Made by a program: the position numbers and the translations under genes
Source: Ascidiaceihabitans sp.
Lineage (GTDB): Bacteria; Pseudomonadota; Alphaproteobacteria; Rhodobacterales; Rhodobacteraceae
Direction of reading: 5' to 3'
DNA length: 64,000 bases
Assembly: GCA_028825475.1 (NCBI GenBank)
Contig: JAPKAB010000001.1
Location: forward strand, 1-64,000
Part shown: positions 44,544 through 54,787 of the stretch, in pieces
Layout: every line of letters starts with the position of its first letter
Numbering within the stretch: position 1 is the first letter of the stretch
The notes under the pieces: generated by a model
What the model was told of the DNA's origin: nothing
The model's input: only the letters and a program-made list of their open reading frames with translations
Databases searched by the model: none

Positions 44544-45004
44544 AACGGCAAGCTTTCATTGGACTTAATCTCGGCCACACGCATCAAGCCCTCGATATCA
44601 GCAATATGCGGCAGCGTTAAAATGCTGGACCTATAGATATGTTGATAATGCGCCATATCCCGTGCAATCACAGAAAGGCGAACGTCAACACGTCCCAAGA
44701 AGGTCTGAATTTCAATCACTTCCGGCACACAACGGGCTGCCTCGATGAATTCGTCAAAAGCGCGATCGATCGTTTTGTCCAAGGTCACACGCAGTGAGAC
44801 TTCGAATGCATAACCCAGCGCAGCCCAATCAATCACCGCCTCAATGCCCTTGACCACCCCAGCCTCTTGCAACCGCGTTTGACGTCGCGTGACCTTGGCC
44901 ACAGTCAAGCCACAGCGCTCAGCAAGCTCAGCAGGTGACAGCGTAGGATCCGCTTGCCATTGCCGCAGGATGCTACGATCCAGATCATCAAGAATGATTT
45001 TCAT
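44540..45004 (-). CDS. Lrp/AsnC family regulator (first of tandem pair)
   Basis: A 154-residue regulator from ATG 45004 (MKIILDDLDRSILRQWQADP), chosen over the frame start at 45022 because MKIILDDLDR is the usual N-terminus. The helix-turn-helix is at about 20-45 (SPAELAERCGLTVAKVTRRQ) and the RAM domain from 60 on. It diverges from ilvC with an AT-rich gap of about 120 bp, where Lrp-type control of isoleucine-valine synthesis is likely. It is coupled to the second Lrp gene. Confidence 0.94.
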   Translation of the reverse strand: MKIILDDLDRSILRQWQADPTLSPAELAERCGLTVAKVTRRQTRLQEAGVVKGIEAVIDWAALGYAFEVSLRVTLDKTIDRAFDEFIEAARCVPEVIEIQTFLGRVDVRLSVIARDMAHYQHIYRSSILTLPHIADIEGLMRVAEIKSNESLPL

Positions 45005-45031
45005 CAAAAATTCCAAATACACGAATTATAA

Positions 45032-46150
<1,119 letters not shown>

Positions 46151-46157
46151 AAACCTT

Positions 46158-46185
46158 TGTGGGGTCGGATCAGTCCGACCCCACA
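46158..46185 (+). terminator. perfect hairpin after ilvC
   Basis: TGTGGGGTCGGA and TCCGACCCCACA are perfect 12-bp arms around the tetraloop TCAG, starting 7 bp after the stop. There is no run of T, so it may protect the 3' end of the mRNA or act as a factor-assisted terminator. Confidence 0.75.
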
Positions 46186-46279
46186 TCCTTGGGCCTTGTC
46201 TAAAACAGACTTTATACTATTCATTGCCTCCCAAATGCTCTCTACCTTAGCCAACAGCTTAGAAACGGGGCACCCCACA

Positions 46280-46945
46280 ATGAAAATTGCATTCCTTCAC
46301 ACTGCTCAGGCTCACATTGAAACCTTCGAAGCGCTGGTCGATGATATAGCCCCCGAAACCGAACGCACCCATCACGTCGCCCCTGAACTGCTTGCAAGTG
46401 CACAAACTGATGGCTTGTTGAGCGTCACAGCCCAAACCACAGAAATACTTGAACAATTAAGTGCCGCCGATGCGGTGCTTTGCACCTGCTCAACCCTTGG
46501 TCCACTGGCTGATCGCGTTGCGCAAACACACCCCAACATTGTCCGAATTGACCGCCCAATGATGGAAGCCGCAATCGAAACTGGCACACAAATTATGGTC
46601 GCTATTTGCCTTGAAAGCACACGCGACGCCACCTTGGCATTGCTGGAAGACTGCGCGAAGGAAAATGGGGGATCAGCCTCCATAGAACTCGTGCTTTGTG
46701 ACTCCGCTTGGCCCTATTTCGAGGCGGGCGACATGGCCAATTACTCAAGCGAAATCAGCAAGACAATCCGCCAGTCCATTGCAGCCAATGGCACACCCGA
46801 TTGTATCGTTTTGGCACAAGCCTCTATGCGCGTCGCCACCGATACCTTAGGTGATCTAGGGATACCTATTTTGTCCTCGCCGATGTTAGCGGCCCAGAAA
46901 GTTCTGGCCGTCGCCATATCTTCATCAGGAAGTTTAAAAGCATGA
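46280..46945 (+). CDS. aspartate/glutamate racemase superfamily protein
   Basis: I place the start at ATG 46280 (MKIAFLHTAQAHIETF); the frame upstream runs through the ilvC hairpin. The 221-residue product has the first cysteine site of the superfamily (VLCTCSTLGP, C70), but the second site VLAQASM has glutamine (Q180) where racemases have cysteine. A two-base racemase mechanism is therefore unlikely; decarboxylases or isomerases with one cysteine exist in the same fold. It is coupled by a four-base overlap to the EamA exporter gene, so its product or substrate may be exported. Confidence 0.75.
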   Translation: MKIAFLHTAQAHIETFEALVDDIAPETERTHHVAPELLASAQTDGLLSVTAQTTEILEQLSAADAVLCTCSTLGPLADRVAQTHPNIVRIDRPMMEAAIETGTQIMVAICLESTRDATLALLEDCAKENGGSASIELVLCDSAWPYFEAGDMANYSSEISKTIRQSIAANGTPDCIVLAQASMRVATDTLGDLGIPILSSPMLAAQKVLAVAISSSGSLKA

Positions 46946-47859
46946 CACAAACATCTGAAATCACCGCGCGAAGCTGGATGATGGTGGTCCTCTTGGGCTT
47001 CACGTGGGGTGGCACATTCCTGGTTACAGAAATCGCACTAGAAGGCATAACGCCATTCTGGCTTGCAGCTGGCCGCATCGCATTTGCCTCGATACTTATG
47101 TACACAATTTGGCAAGCCCGCGGAGGGGCGTTATTCGCAGAACCGCCGACACAAAAAACCAAGTTGGTCATGTGGATTATGGGGGCCCTTAGCTCTGCAA
47201 TTCCATTCATGTTATTGGCATGGGGTCAGCAATACGTGACCGGCGGCTTTGCTGGTGTTTCAATGGCTGCGATCGCCTTAATGGTCCTACCTTTGGCACA
47301 TTTTTTCGTACCCGGTGAGCGCCTTACCTGGCGCAGGTCACTTGGGTTTTCGATCGGTTTTTGTGGTGTCGTCATCCTGATGGGCGCGAAAACGTTTGAA
47401 AGCACCGGCGCTTCCCTGGAAACCGCTGGGCGACTTGCGTGTTTGGCCGCAGCTATGTGTTACGGGGTTAATTCAATCATGATGCGTCGCTTGCCTGCCG
47501 TTGACACCATTGGATTGTCTACCGTGCTGCTAATCATGTCTGCTGCAATCGTCATTCCAATTGCGCTGATCGTGGAAGGTTTTCCACCTATGCCATCCAC
47601 TAAGACAATGATCGTGATCGTCCTTTTGGGTTTAATTCCAACGGCTGCTGCAAATTTCTTGCGTACACTGGTTATCCGCTCTGCAGGGCCAGTGTTCATG
47701 TCTATCACAAACTACCAAGTGCCCGTTTGGTCCGTCGTGTTAGGGGCCTTGCTTTTGGGCGAACCTCTGCCTGCCTCATTGATCATGGCAATGGTGTTGA
47801 TTTTGGCAGGCGTTGGATTGTCGCAATACGGTGCGTTTCGTAAGCTGTTTAGAAGATAA
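46942..47859 (+). CDS. EamA/DMT family transporter
   Basis: A 305-residue membrane protein with ten helices in two EamA repeats; the second begins GRLACLAAAMCYGVNSIMMR and ends with the PVWSVVLGALLLGEPLPA block. These exporters move amino acids or related metabolites. The start overlaps the racemase-like gene stop by four bases. The hairpin at 47839-47869 covers its last codons and could serve as terminator here and for glmM. Confidence 0.92.
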   Translation: MTQTSEITARSWMMVVLLGFTWGGTFLVTEIALEGITPFWLAAGRIAFASILMYTIWQARGGALFAEPPTQKTKLVMWIMGALSSAIPFMLLAWGQQYVTGGFAGVSMAAIALMVLPLAHFFVPGERLTWRRSLGFSIGFCGVVILMGAKTFESTGASLETAGRLACLAAAMCYGVNSIMMRRLPAVDTIGLSTVLLIMSAAIVIPIALIVEGFPPMPSTKTMIVIVLLGLIPTAAANFLRTLVIRSAGPVFMSITNYQVPVWSVVLGALLLGEPLPASLIMAMVLILAGVGLSQYGAFRKLFRR

Positions 47860-47869
47860 ACAGCTTACG
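47839..47869. terminator. 12-bp inverted repeat at convergent gene ends
   Basis: CGTAAGCTGTTT (47839-47850) and AAACAGCTTACG (47858-47869) are perfect arms around a seven-base loop. The stem overlaps the stop codon of the EamA gene. Neither side has a strong T-run. Confidence 0.6.
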
Positions 47870-47893
47870 CTAATTCAATTTCAGTTAGCCCGA

Positions 47894-49237
47894 TTACGAA
47901 ACTGCATCTTCAACAGCAGCAACGATGCTATCAACTGCTTGGTTCAAAATGCCCTCGTCCTCGGACTCTGCCATCACACGAACCAAAGGCTCAGTGCCCG
48001 ATTTACGGATAAGCAAACGGCCATTCCCGACTAAGTCCGCTTCAGATTGCGCTATAGCTGCGATAACTTTGGGATCGTCCAGAGGCGTTTGATCTGCGCT
48101 ATAACGTACGTTCTTTAGCAATTGAGGAACCGCTTCAAAGGAGTTGAGCAATTCACTTGCTGGCTTCCCACTGCGGATCATCTCAGCCATAAATTGCAAC
48201 CCAGCCATAAGCCCATCACCAGTTGTGGCATGATCTGTCATAACGATATGGCCTGATTGCTCACCACCAAGATTAAAGCCACCACTGCGCATACGTTCAA
48301 CAACGTGGCGATCACCAACAGCTGTGCGCTCAAGATTAATTCCCTGCCCCTGGAGATGGCGCTCAAGCCCTAGGTTGGACATAACTGTTGCCACCAAGGC
48401 ATTCCCTTTTAGGCGCTCCTCTGCGGCCCAACGAGACGCCATGAGAGCCATAAACTGGTCACCGTCACCAACTTTGCCGTTCTCATCAACAAGGATCACG
48501 CGATCGGCATCCCCATCAAGGCAGACACCCAGATCAGCACCATGGGCAACAACCGTTTCTGCGGCCATCTGCGGGTGCGTCGATCCACAACCTTCGTTGA
48601 TATTTGTGCCATTAGGATTGTTACCGACAGGAATGACGGTAGCGCCTAGTTCCCACAATGCATCTGGCGCGACCCTGTGTGCGGCACCATTCGCGCAATC
48701 CACAACTATTTTCAAACCATCAAGACGGGTCTGTAGTGGGAAAGAGGACTTGAGACGTTCGATATATCGGAAGCGGCCATCGTCAACGCGTTTAGCGCGA
48801 CCGATCTGCTCAGGCTCGATAAGCTCAACACCACCGGCCACCAACGCTTCGATCTCAGCTTCTGCAGCATCCGACAGTTTGAAGCCGTCTGGACCAAAGA
48901 ATTTAATTCCATTGTCGATTGCAGGATTGTGGCTAGCTGAAATCATCACACCAAGATCGGCACGCATTGAACGTGTTAGCAATCCAACAGCAGGTGTTGG
49001 GGCTGGCCCAAGCAAAAGCACATTCATACCTGTACTGGTCAAACCAGCAGTCAAAGCGCTTTCAAACATATATCCAGAAAGACGTGTATCTTTGCCGATA
49101 ACAACGCGGTGTACACCTTTAGCCTCTCGTTTAAAATAACGCCCAACAGCCGCGCCAATGCGCAATGCCATTTCGGCGGTCATAGGATACATGTTCGCTG
49201 TGCCACGCACACCGTCGGTTCCAAATAGCTTCGTCAT
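47894..49237 (-). CDS. glmM: phosphoglucosamine mutase
   Basis: GlmM interconverts glucosamine-6- and glucosamine-1-phosphate on the way to UDP-GlcNAc. The 447-residue protein starts [20 protein letters not shown] and has the phosphoserine loop [18 protein letters not shown], the metal-binding [12 protein letters not shown] and the phosphate-binding [15 protein letters not shown]. It is 10 bp after folP on the same strand, the usual folP-glmM order. Confidence 0.98.
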   Translation of the reverse strand: MTKLFGTDGVRGTANMYPMTAEMALRIGAAVGRYFKREAKGVHRVVIGKDTRLSGYMFESALTAGLTSTGMNVLLLGPAPTPAVGLLTRSMRADLGVMISASHNPAIDNGIKFFGPDGFKLSDAAEAEIEALVAGGVELIEPEQIGRAKRVDDGRFRYIERLKSSFPLQTRLDGLKIVVDCANGAAHRVAPDALWELGATVIPVGNNPNGTNINEGCGSTHPQMAAETVVAHGADLGVCLDGDADRVILVDENGKVGDGDQFMALMASRWAAEERLKGNALVATVMSNLGLERHLQGQGINLERTAVGDRHVVERMRSGGFNLGGEQSGHIVMTDHATTGDGLMAGLQFMAEMIRSGKPASELLNSFEAVPQLLKNVRYSADQTPLDDPKVIAAIAQSEADLVGNGRLLIRKSGTEPLVRVMAESEDEGILNQAVDSIVAAVEDAVS

Positions 49238-49247
49238 TATCTAGTTC

Positions 49248-50273
49248 TTACCCAATTTCACTTAGGTCTTGTGTCACGCTGGCCTGCCATAGCGCAATAG
49301 CCTGCTTATGCTCAGCGATATCATGCGCACGTATTAATTGCACACCTTGCGCAATTGCAGCAAGCGCAACGCCAACCGAACCGGCTGCACGACGATCTGC
49401 AATCGGTTCATTACCAATAGTACCGATAAACCTTTTACGGGATGCGCCCAACAAAACTGGGACACCAAGACTGTGAAAAAGGCTGATACGGTTCATCAGT
49501 TTAAGATTATGCGTTTGGTTTTTCCCGAATCCGATACCAGGATCTGCAATTATCGAGTGACGTGGAATTCCGAGTGAAACCAACCCCTCGATCTGGATTT
49601 TTAAAAAATCATATACATCCAGCAAAACATCTTCGTAGTACGGTTCGTCCTGCATTGTGGCAGGGTCGCCCTGTGCATGCATGACACAAACAGGTGTTCC
49701 CGTCTTCAAACACGATACTGCAAGGGCAGGATCATAAGTAAATCCAGAAACATCGTTCACGATATCAGCACCAGCAGCGATCGCTGCATGCCCCACACTC
49801 GCTTTGCGGGTATCAATTGAGATAGGTGTAACAACGCCTACGTCGCGTATCGCTTTGATAGCTGGTGCTGTCCTCTCGATTTCATCTTCAGGCGTAACCG
49901 TTACTGCACCCGGTCGTGTGGACTCGCCTCCGATATCAATAAGGTCAGCACCCTTCGCGACCATTTTCATAGCTTCTTTGACTGCATCATGAGGCGTCTG
50001 GTGACGGCCACCATCTGAGAAACTGTCAGGTGTCACATTCAAGATACCCATCAAACGTGGGACGTCGAAAGAAAGCTCTGCTATCGGAGTGCGGGCAGCT
50101 GTGAGGGCTTCAAGTTCCTCTTTCTCAAGATTTGAAGCTGATAGCACGATTGCTGAATCCACACGCGACAGAACTTCAACATGTGTGAACCAACACCAAC
50201 CACCTGCGAGCGTATATGCGCCTTGTGGTCGTGCTGGGCCGAACTGAACAAGTGGGCGGATGTAGCGTGTCAT
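49248..50273 (-). CDS. folP: dihydropteroate synthase
   Basis: FolP joins p-aminobenzoate to dihydropterin pyrophosphate in folate synthesis and is the target of sulfonamides. I start at ATG 50273 (MTRYIRPLVQFG), 4 bp after the folB stop. The 341-residue protein has signature 1 LMGILNVTPDSFSDGG and signature 2 GADLIDIGGESTRPGA, and IADPGIGFGKNQTHNLKLM. It has about 70 residues before signature 1, an N-terminal extension common in Rhodobacterales. Confidence 0.97.
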   Translation of the reverse strand: MTRYIRPLVQFGPARPQGAYTLAGGWCWFTHVEVLSRVDSAIVLSASNLEKEELEALTAARTPIAELSFDVPRLMGILNVTPDSFSDGGRHQTPHDAVKEAMKMVAKGADLIDIGGESTRPGAVTVTPEDEIERTAPAIKAIRDVGVVTPISIDTRKASVGHAAIAAGADIVNDVSGFTYDPALAVSCLKTGTPVCVMHAQGDPATMQDEPYYEDVLLDVYDFLKIQIEGLVSLGIPRHSIIADPGIGFGKNQTHNLKLMNRISLFHSLGVPVLLGASRKRFIGTIGNEPIADRRAAGSVGVALAAIAQGVQLIRAHDIAEHKQAIALWQASVTQDLSEIG

Positions 50274-50277
50274 AGCT

Positions 50278-51201
50278 TTAAAGCACGGCTTGATCTGGGC
50301 CCACAGCCCGTGAGGGTACTTGGGTATTCGCAGGCAAGTCTGCTCCAATCACGATCATCTCTTGAGCGTCAAACGTCGATGCAAACCACGCTGCTAACTC
50401 AACGGGATCGTTCAATTGCGCAGAAGGACCATCTACAGCATCAAGAACAAGCTTGGACGGAGCCCAAACGCAAATTTGGTCGTTGCGCATCGCCCATTCT
50501 AATTCCGTGCGTGTTTCGACAACAACGCAGCGTTCATCACACGAAGCAACAACCCATGCGTTTTGTTCAATCGCTAGCAAATCGACACGGCGTTGCGTCA
50601 TTGTGTGACCCGTTTGTGGGCGATCCGTTTCTGCAGGGCCAACACACAAAATCAACGGCTGATCATTGGCTTGCAATTGATCGACCCAAGCCTTGAAATG
50701 CGGCGACGAAATGGCCTCATTGGACAGGAAAACCAACTGCGGACGCAAAGCATCTTCTGGCTCAATCTGCTCGACGGTCACGTCACCGCGCGCACGAACA
50801 ATCTCAACACCAAGCGCACCTGCACCACGATCCAATTTTTCGATGCGTACAAACGTGCGCATCGCTTGAGGTTCTAAAAGAATCCGATCTGCAACATTTT
50901 CAGCCAATGTTTCTAACAGATTGAGACGTTCATCGGCCAATTCGAAAGCGATTGCTTCAGTGACTTTATCATAGCTGAGAATACGATCGACATCGTCATC
51001 AATTGGCCCCGTCAAAGGCAACACCTCAACAACGATGTTAAAGCTGATGCGTTGCGTGACGCCGCGCTCGGCCTGAAAGGCACCAATCTCAACATCAACG
51101 ATATGATCGCGAAGGGAAATTCTATCCAATGGAATGGCTGTTGTCACGGCGTCGGAACGCTCAGACGGATGGGCAAAGGCAAGATGCACTTCAGAACTCA
51201 T
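50278..51201 (-). CDS. folB: dihydroneopterin aldolase with C-terminal extension
   Basis: FolB cleaves dihydroneopterin to hydroxymethyl-dihydropterin, before FolP. The aldolase domain is at about 22-135 (IPLDRISLRDHIVDVEIGAF, RILSYDKVTEAIAFELADER, LNLLETLAENVADRIL, and FVRIEKLDRGAGALGVEI). A second part of about 170 residues follows (LVFLSNEAISSPHFKAWVDQ..., VVASCDERCVVVETRTELEW) with no similarity I recognise, giving 307 residues against the family's usual 120. It precedes folP by 4 bp. The aldolase call is firm; the role of the extension is unknown. Confidence 0.88.
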   Translation of the reverse strand: MSSEVHLAFAHPSERSDAVTTAIPLDRISLRDHIVDVEIGAFQAERGVTQRISFNIVVEVLPLTGPIDDDVDRILSYDKVTEAIAFELADERLNLLETLAENVADRILLEPQAMRTFVRIEKLDRGAGALGVEIVRARGDVTVEQIEPEDALRPQLVFLSNEAISSPHFKAWVDQLQANDQPLILCVGPAETDRPQTGHTMTQRRVDLLAIEQNAWVVASCDERCVVVETRTELEWAMRNDQICVWAPSKLVLDAVDGPSAQLNDPVELAAWFASTFDAQEMIVIGADLPANTQVPSRAVGPDQAVL

Positions 51202-51320
51202 AAGGTCAAACCCTTTTGGTCAGGCTGGTGGGTAGAGCCCTTTTAGGCTCGCCCTCGGCCTATACCAGTGCACTTTACGTCAGGCTAGGGTGCAAAAGCG
51301 TCCCAGCTTGTCCGGAGTGA

Positions 51321-51947
51321 TCAGTTAGAAGCAGACCTTACGTTATGGCGATAAAAGATGTGTACGCCGATACGCGCTGTTTTGGTGTACACGCGTGACC
51401 AACTCGGGCTAACCGCCGTTGTATGATAATGCGTTGCGCCATTGGTCAGCTTGGGCACGCGGCCATCGATTACAGCACGTGCAACTTTTGAAACACGTGC
51501 GTAAGAACGCGGTTCAGATACATTTTCGGCCTTACCATCACATGTATAACTGAACTGGCATCGGAATTTCTTTCCAGTACCCTGATTGATCACGCCACAC
51601 AGTGAGCTGGGGAAGCGCGAATGTGCGACACGGTTCATAATAACCTCAGCAACAGCAAATTGACCTCTGACGGTTTCACCGCGCGCCTCAAAATAAAGCG
51701 CCTCTGAAAGACACCTCCAATTCGCGTCACCTTTGGCAACCGCCTGCTTGTCCAACCAAGAGGTGGAAAACTCAATACCACTCGCAGCAACAGAGGCAGT
51801 AATCATATCTTCTAGACGTGCAGGGGCGAGCGACGAAATTCCACGCGTTTCTGTTTTATGCAGCGCATTTGCCTGCTTCTCATTTGCCGTCACTGTCATT
51901 GGCGCAAACACAGCCAATAAAATTGAAAAGAATATTGCGGCCCGCAT
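51321..51947 (-). CDS. SleB-type cell wall hydrolase
   Basis: I take ATG 51947 (GGAG seven bases upstream) over the TTG farther out, giving 208 residues with a signal peptide MRAAIFFSILLAVFAPMTVT. The catalytic domain at about 75-205 has CLSEALYFEARGETVRGQFA and VAEVIMNRVAHSRFP, where the first glutamate is the likely catalytic acid, and ends GATHYHTTAVSPSW. These enzymes cut peptidoglycan; SleB does so in spore cortex, and relatives in non-sporulating bacteria act in wall remodelling. It is a single gene. Confidence 0.88.
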   Translation of the reverse strand: MRAAIFFSILLAVFAPMTVTANEKQANALHKTETRGISSLAPARLEDMITASVAASGIEFSTSWLDKQAVAKGDANWRCLSEALYFEARGETVRGQFAVAEVIMNRVAHSRFPSSLCGVINQGTGKKFRCQFSYTCDGKAENVSEPRSYARVSKVARAVIDGRVPKLTNGATHYHTTAVSPSWSRVYTKTARIGVHIFYRHNVRSASN

Positions 51948-52098
51948 TCGGCGCTCCAAAGTTGCTTCGATGCCAGCCAACTAGTGTGTTTAGTGCAGTT
52001 CGTCCAGTTAACCTTACGTCAGCAACTTAGAGGTATCCAATTAACCAATAGTGAATATCAGGCCGATAACAGGATGTAGCGGAAACCTATTCTTACCC

Positions 52099-54636
52099 CT
52101 ACCCTGTCTTGTCTTTGATCGCCAACTGCGCCGCTGCCAATCGAGCGACCGGAACACGGAAGGGGGAACACGAAACGTAGTCAAACCCGGCCTCTCGGCA
52201 AAAAGCGATTGATTCGGGGTTGCCGCCGTGTTCGCCGCAAATCGACAAAGTCATATTCGGTTGGGTCTTTCGACCACGCTCTGCACCCAATTTAAGCAAC
52301 TCGCCCACTCCGTCGATATCAAGTGTGTGAAACGGATCTTCGGCAAACACCTCTTGCTGAACGTAGTCTGACATAAATCGACCTGCGTCATCACGGCTAA
52401 GACCATATGTCATCTGCGTAAGGTCATTGGTCCCAAAACTAAGGAAGGCACAGTGCTGCGCAATATCGCCGGCGCGCAAAGCGGCGCGAGGGGTTTCAAC
52501 CATAACACCCAACCGATAATCGAAATCTGCATCCTGTTCGACACGAACAGCGGCAGCAATCCCATCGACGCGGGTTTTGACCAACTCAACTTCGCGCTTT
52601 GCGCTGACGAGCGGAATCATGATTTCCGGCACAATCGATGCGCCATCACGGCTGGCCACAATCGTCGCTTCGAAAATCGCCCGCGCCTGCATTTCATAAA
52701 TCTCTGGGACAGTCACACCAAGGCGCACCCCACGCAGACCCAGCATGGGGTTATATTCACGCATCGCTTCGATACGGCGCGTAACGTCTGACAATGGTAG
52801 ATCAAGGGCTTCAGCCAGTTCGCGCTGACCATTGCGATCTGCTGGAAGGAATTCATGCAAGGGTGGATCGAACAGGCGGATCGAAACCGGTTGTCCCTGC
52901 ATAATACGAAACAGTTCGGTAAAATCTTCGCGTTGCATCGGCAACAGGCGCTCAAGTACAGCGCGACGGTCTTTTGATGTTTCTGCAAAGATCATCTCGC
53001 GCATCACTGTCAGACGGCTTGCCTCAAAAAACATATGTTCTGTGCGGCACAGACCGATGCCTTGAGCGTTGAAGTTACGCGCAGTTTGAGCATCAGCAGG
53101 CGTATCCGCATTGGCACGAATACCAATGTCGCGCTCTTCATCTGCCCATTCCATCAAGGTTTGGAATGCGTCATCAAGTGCTGCTTCTTGCATCGCGACA
53201 GCCCCCAACAAAACCTGCCCGGACGTGCCATCAACTGTGACGACCTCACCCTCTTCAAGAATGCGGCCATCTGCCAAAATAAGCTGTTTCTTGCTTGGCA
53301 CGAACCGAATGTTCGACACGCCAACGACACAAGGCAAACCAATGCCGCGCCCGATGACTGCAGCATGACTTGTGACCCCGCCCCGTTCTGTCAAAACGGC
53401 GCGTGCGGCATGCATTCCACGAATATCTTCGGGTGACGTTTCACGGCGCACAAGAATACAATCCTCTTCACGTGCAGCGTGCGCTTGGGCATCAGCAGCT
53501 GTGAAAACAAGCTTGCCTGTAGCGGCACCCGGGCTGGCCGCAATGCCGTGACCAACGACATCACGCAGCGCATCGCTATCAACTTGGCGATGCAGCAATT
53601 CGTTAAGCGAAAGCGGCTCAACGCGCATCAAGGCTTCTTGACGAGGGATGATCTTATCGTTGGCTAAACTGACCGCGATACGAACAGCCGCGCGTGATGA
53701 TCTGGTCACACGGATCCCGTCCAAAATATTGAGCTTGCCGTTATCAACCGTGAACTCGAGTTGCATCTCTTCACGCAGGCGCACACGGCTCAAGGCGGCA
53801 TGGGCTTTGAGCGTTTCAAACAGCTCTGGTTCCAGTTCCTCAAAGGATGGGCCGCGTGGGTCACGAGTGAGGTACATTGCTTCAGCATCGTGGAACAGCG
53901 CTTCTAGGCCTTGGCTTTGGCGCAGATAGCGACCCGTAATTTGTGGCTGGCCCGTATCGCTATTGACCAGTTGGAACATTCCAGAGCCGCTTTGATGCTT
54001 GCCTACCCCAAAAGCCATTTGTTGCACCACGAGACCAAGACCGGCACCCGCAGGTGCACCTTTGCCTTGGCGAAGCAGGCGCGCAGATGTCCCATCCCAT
54101 GCACGTGCCATCGATCGCAGCACAGCGGCGAGTTGTGTACCGACGTCGGAGGGGAATTTCTCATCTGTTTCAGCTTCATACGCACGCAATGTTTCTGACA
54201 ATCCTTCGGGACCTGATGCGACAACATCGTCAAACATATCTGGATCAAGACGTGCAACGTTAATTGCATAAGACTGAACAAACCGAGTGTAAATCGCAGT
54301 TGCGCCCTCTGTCCCTAGTTGAGCGCACAAGTCCGCATAGGAAGAATCGTTCATCCCGATATTGAGTACAGCGCTGGGGCCACCCCAATCCGCATCCTCA
54401 GAGGATGGGCGCACGCACAAAAGTGCGTCTTTCGGAAACTGGGAAAGAACGGCCTCAATATCTGGCAATTCACCATTGGCAATTTTAGAGACCGCCGAAA
54501 AACTAAGCGCCACCGTTTTGGGCACTGGCAGGTCAAGACGGATCAATCGCTGCAAGCATTTTGCACGGCCACCATGCGTGGACGCCGCCATTTTGGCTGT
54601 TTGCGTAACAAGTGTTGTATCTGGATTATTCTGCAT
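52099..54636 (-). CDS. pyruvate, phosphate dikinase-like protein
   Basis: From ATG 54636 (GGTAGG upstream) the product has 845 residues. The C-terminal two thirds are plainly PPDK: phosphohistidine loop TERGGVTSHAAVIGRGIGLP, the PEP-binding GLCRTEHMFFE, GVMVETPRAALRAGDIA, SFGTNDLTQMTYGLSRDD, and CGEHGGNPESIAF with the C-terminal cysteine in YVSCSPFRVP. The N-terminal nucleotide-binding part is unlike standard PPDK: the SGTGVAFTRNPSTGE loop is SGSGMFQLVNSDTGQ, and the LQTR motif is replaced by LDGIRVTRSS. It may still convert pyruvate and PEP, but nucleotide use is uncertain. It lies after glyS with a repeat hairpin between. Confidence 0.8.
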   Translation of the reverse strand: MQNNPDTTLVTQTAKMAASTHGGRAKCLQRLIRLDLPVPKTVALSFSAVSKIANGELPDIEAVLSQFPKDALLCVRPSSEDADWGGPSAVLNIGMNDSSYADLCAQLGTEGATAIYTRFVQSYAINVARLDPDMFDDVVASGPEGLSETLRAYEAETDEKFPSDVGTQLAAVLRSMARAWDGTSARLLRQGKGAPAGAGLGLVVQQMAFGVGKHQSGSGMFQLVNSDTGQPQITGRYLRQSQGLEALFHDAEAMYLTRDPRGPSFEELEPELFETLKAHAALSRVRLREEMQLEFTVDNGKLNILDGIRVTRSSRAAVRIAVSLANDKIIPRQEALMRVEPLSLNELLHRQVDSDALRDVVGHGIAASPGAATGKLVFTAADAQAHAAREEDCILVRRETSPEDIRGMHAARAVLTERGGVTSHAAVIGRGIGLPCVVGVSNIRFVPSKKQLILADGRILEEGEVVTVDGTSGQVLLGAVAMQEAALDDAFQTLMEWADEERDIGIRANADTPADAQTARNFNAQGIGLCRTEHMFFEASRLTVMREMIFAETSKDRRAVLERLLPMQREDFTELFRIMQGQPVSIRLFDPPLHEFLPADRNGQRELAEALDLPLSDVTRRIEAMREYNPMLGLRGVRLGVTVPEIYEMQARAIFEATIVASRDGASIVPEIMIPLVSAKREVELVKTRVDGIAAAVRVEQDADFDYRLGVMVETPRAALRAGDIAQHCAFLSFGTNDLTQMTYGLSRDDAGRFMSDYVQQEVFAEDPFHTLDIDGVGELLKLGAERGRKTQPNMTLSICGEHGGNPESIAFCREAGFDYVSCSPFRVPVARLAAAQLAIKDKTG

Positions 54637-54722
54637 TGCAGCACCTACCGGTTTCAATGGCAGCATAGGCTTAAATCCTAGGCGAGCAAGGATTTAGCGC
54701 ATGCCGGAGGAGCAGAAAACAA

Positions 54723-54782
54723 GGGGGCCAGCCCCCACGTCCCTACGGGCCGCTCCCCCGGAGTTTATTTGGTAAGACGAAG
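54723..54782. repeat. Rhodobacteraceae-type intergenic hairpin repeat, copy A
   Basis: GGGGGC-CA-GCCCCC (54723-54736) is followed by a smaller CCC-TA-CGGG fold and then by CCCCCGGAGTTTATTTGG and TAAGACGAAG (54755-54782). The last block matches the end of copy B at 60283-60310 in 23 of 28 bases. I remember this GC-hairpin plus GGAGTwTTTxxxxAAGAyGAAG tail as a common intergenic element in this family. It lies just downstream of the glyS stop (minus strand). Confidence 0.75.
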
Positions 54783-54787
54783 CGAGA

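Noticed and set aside
46157-46279. Longer N-terminus for the racemase-like protein
   Set aside because: It would start with TTG within the ilvC hairpin and add 41 residues without similarity to the family.
48324-49139. 271-codon open frame on the plus strand
   Set aside because: It lies wholly inside glmM on the opposite strand and has a skewed R/S/P composition typical of an antisense shadow.
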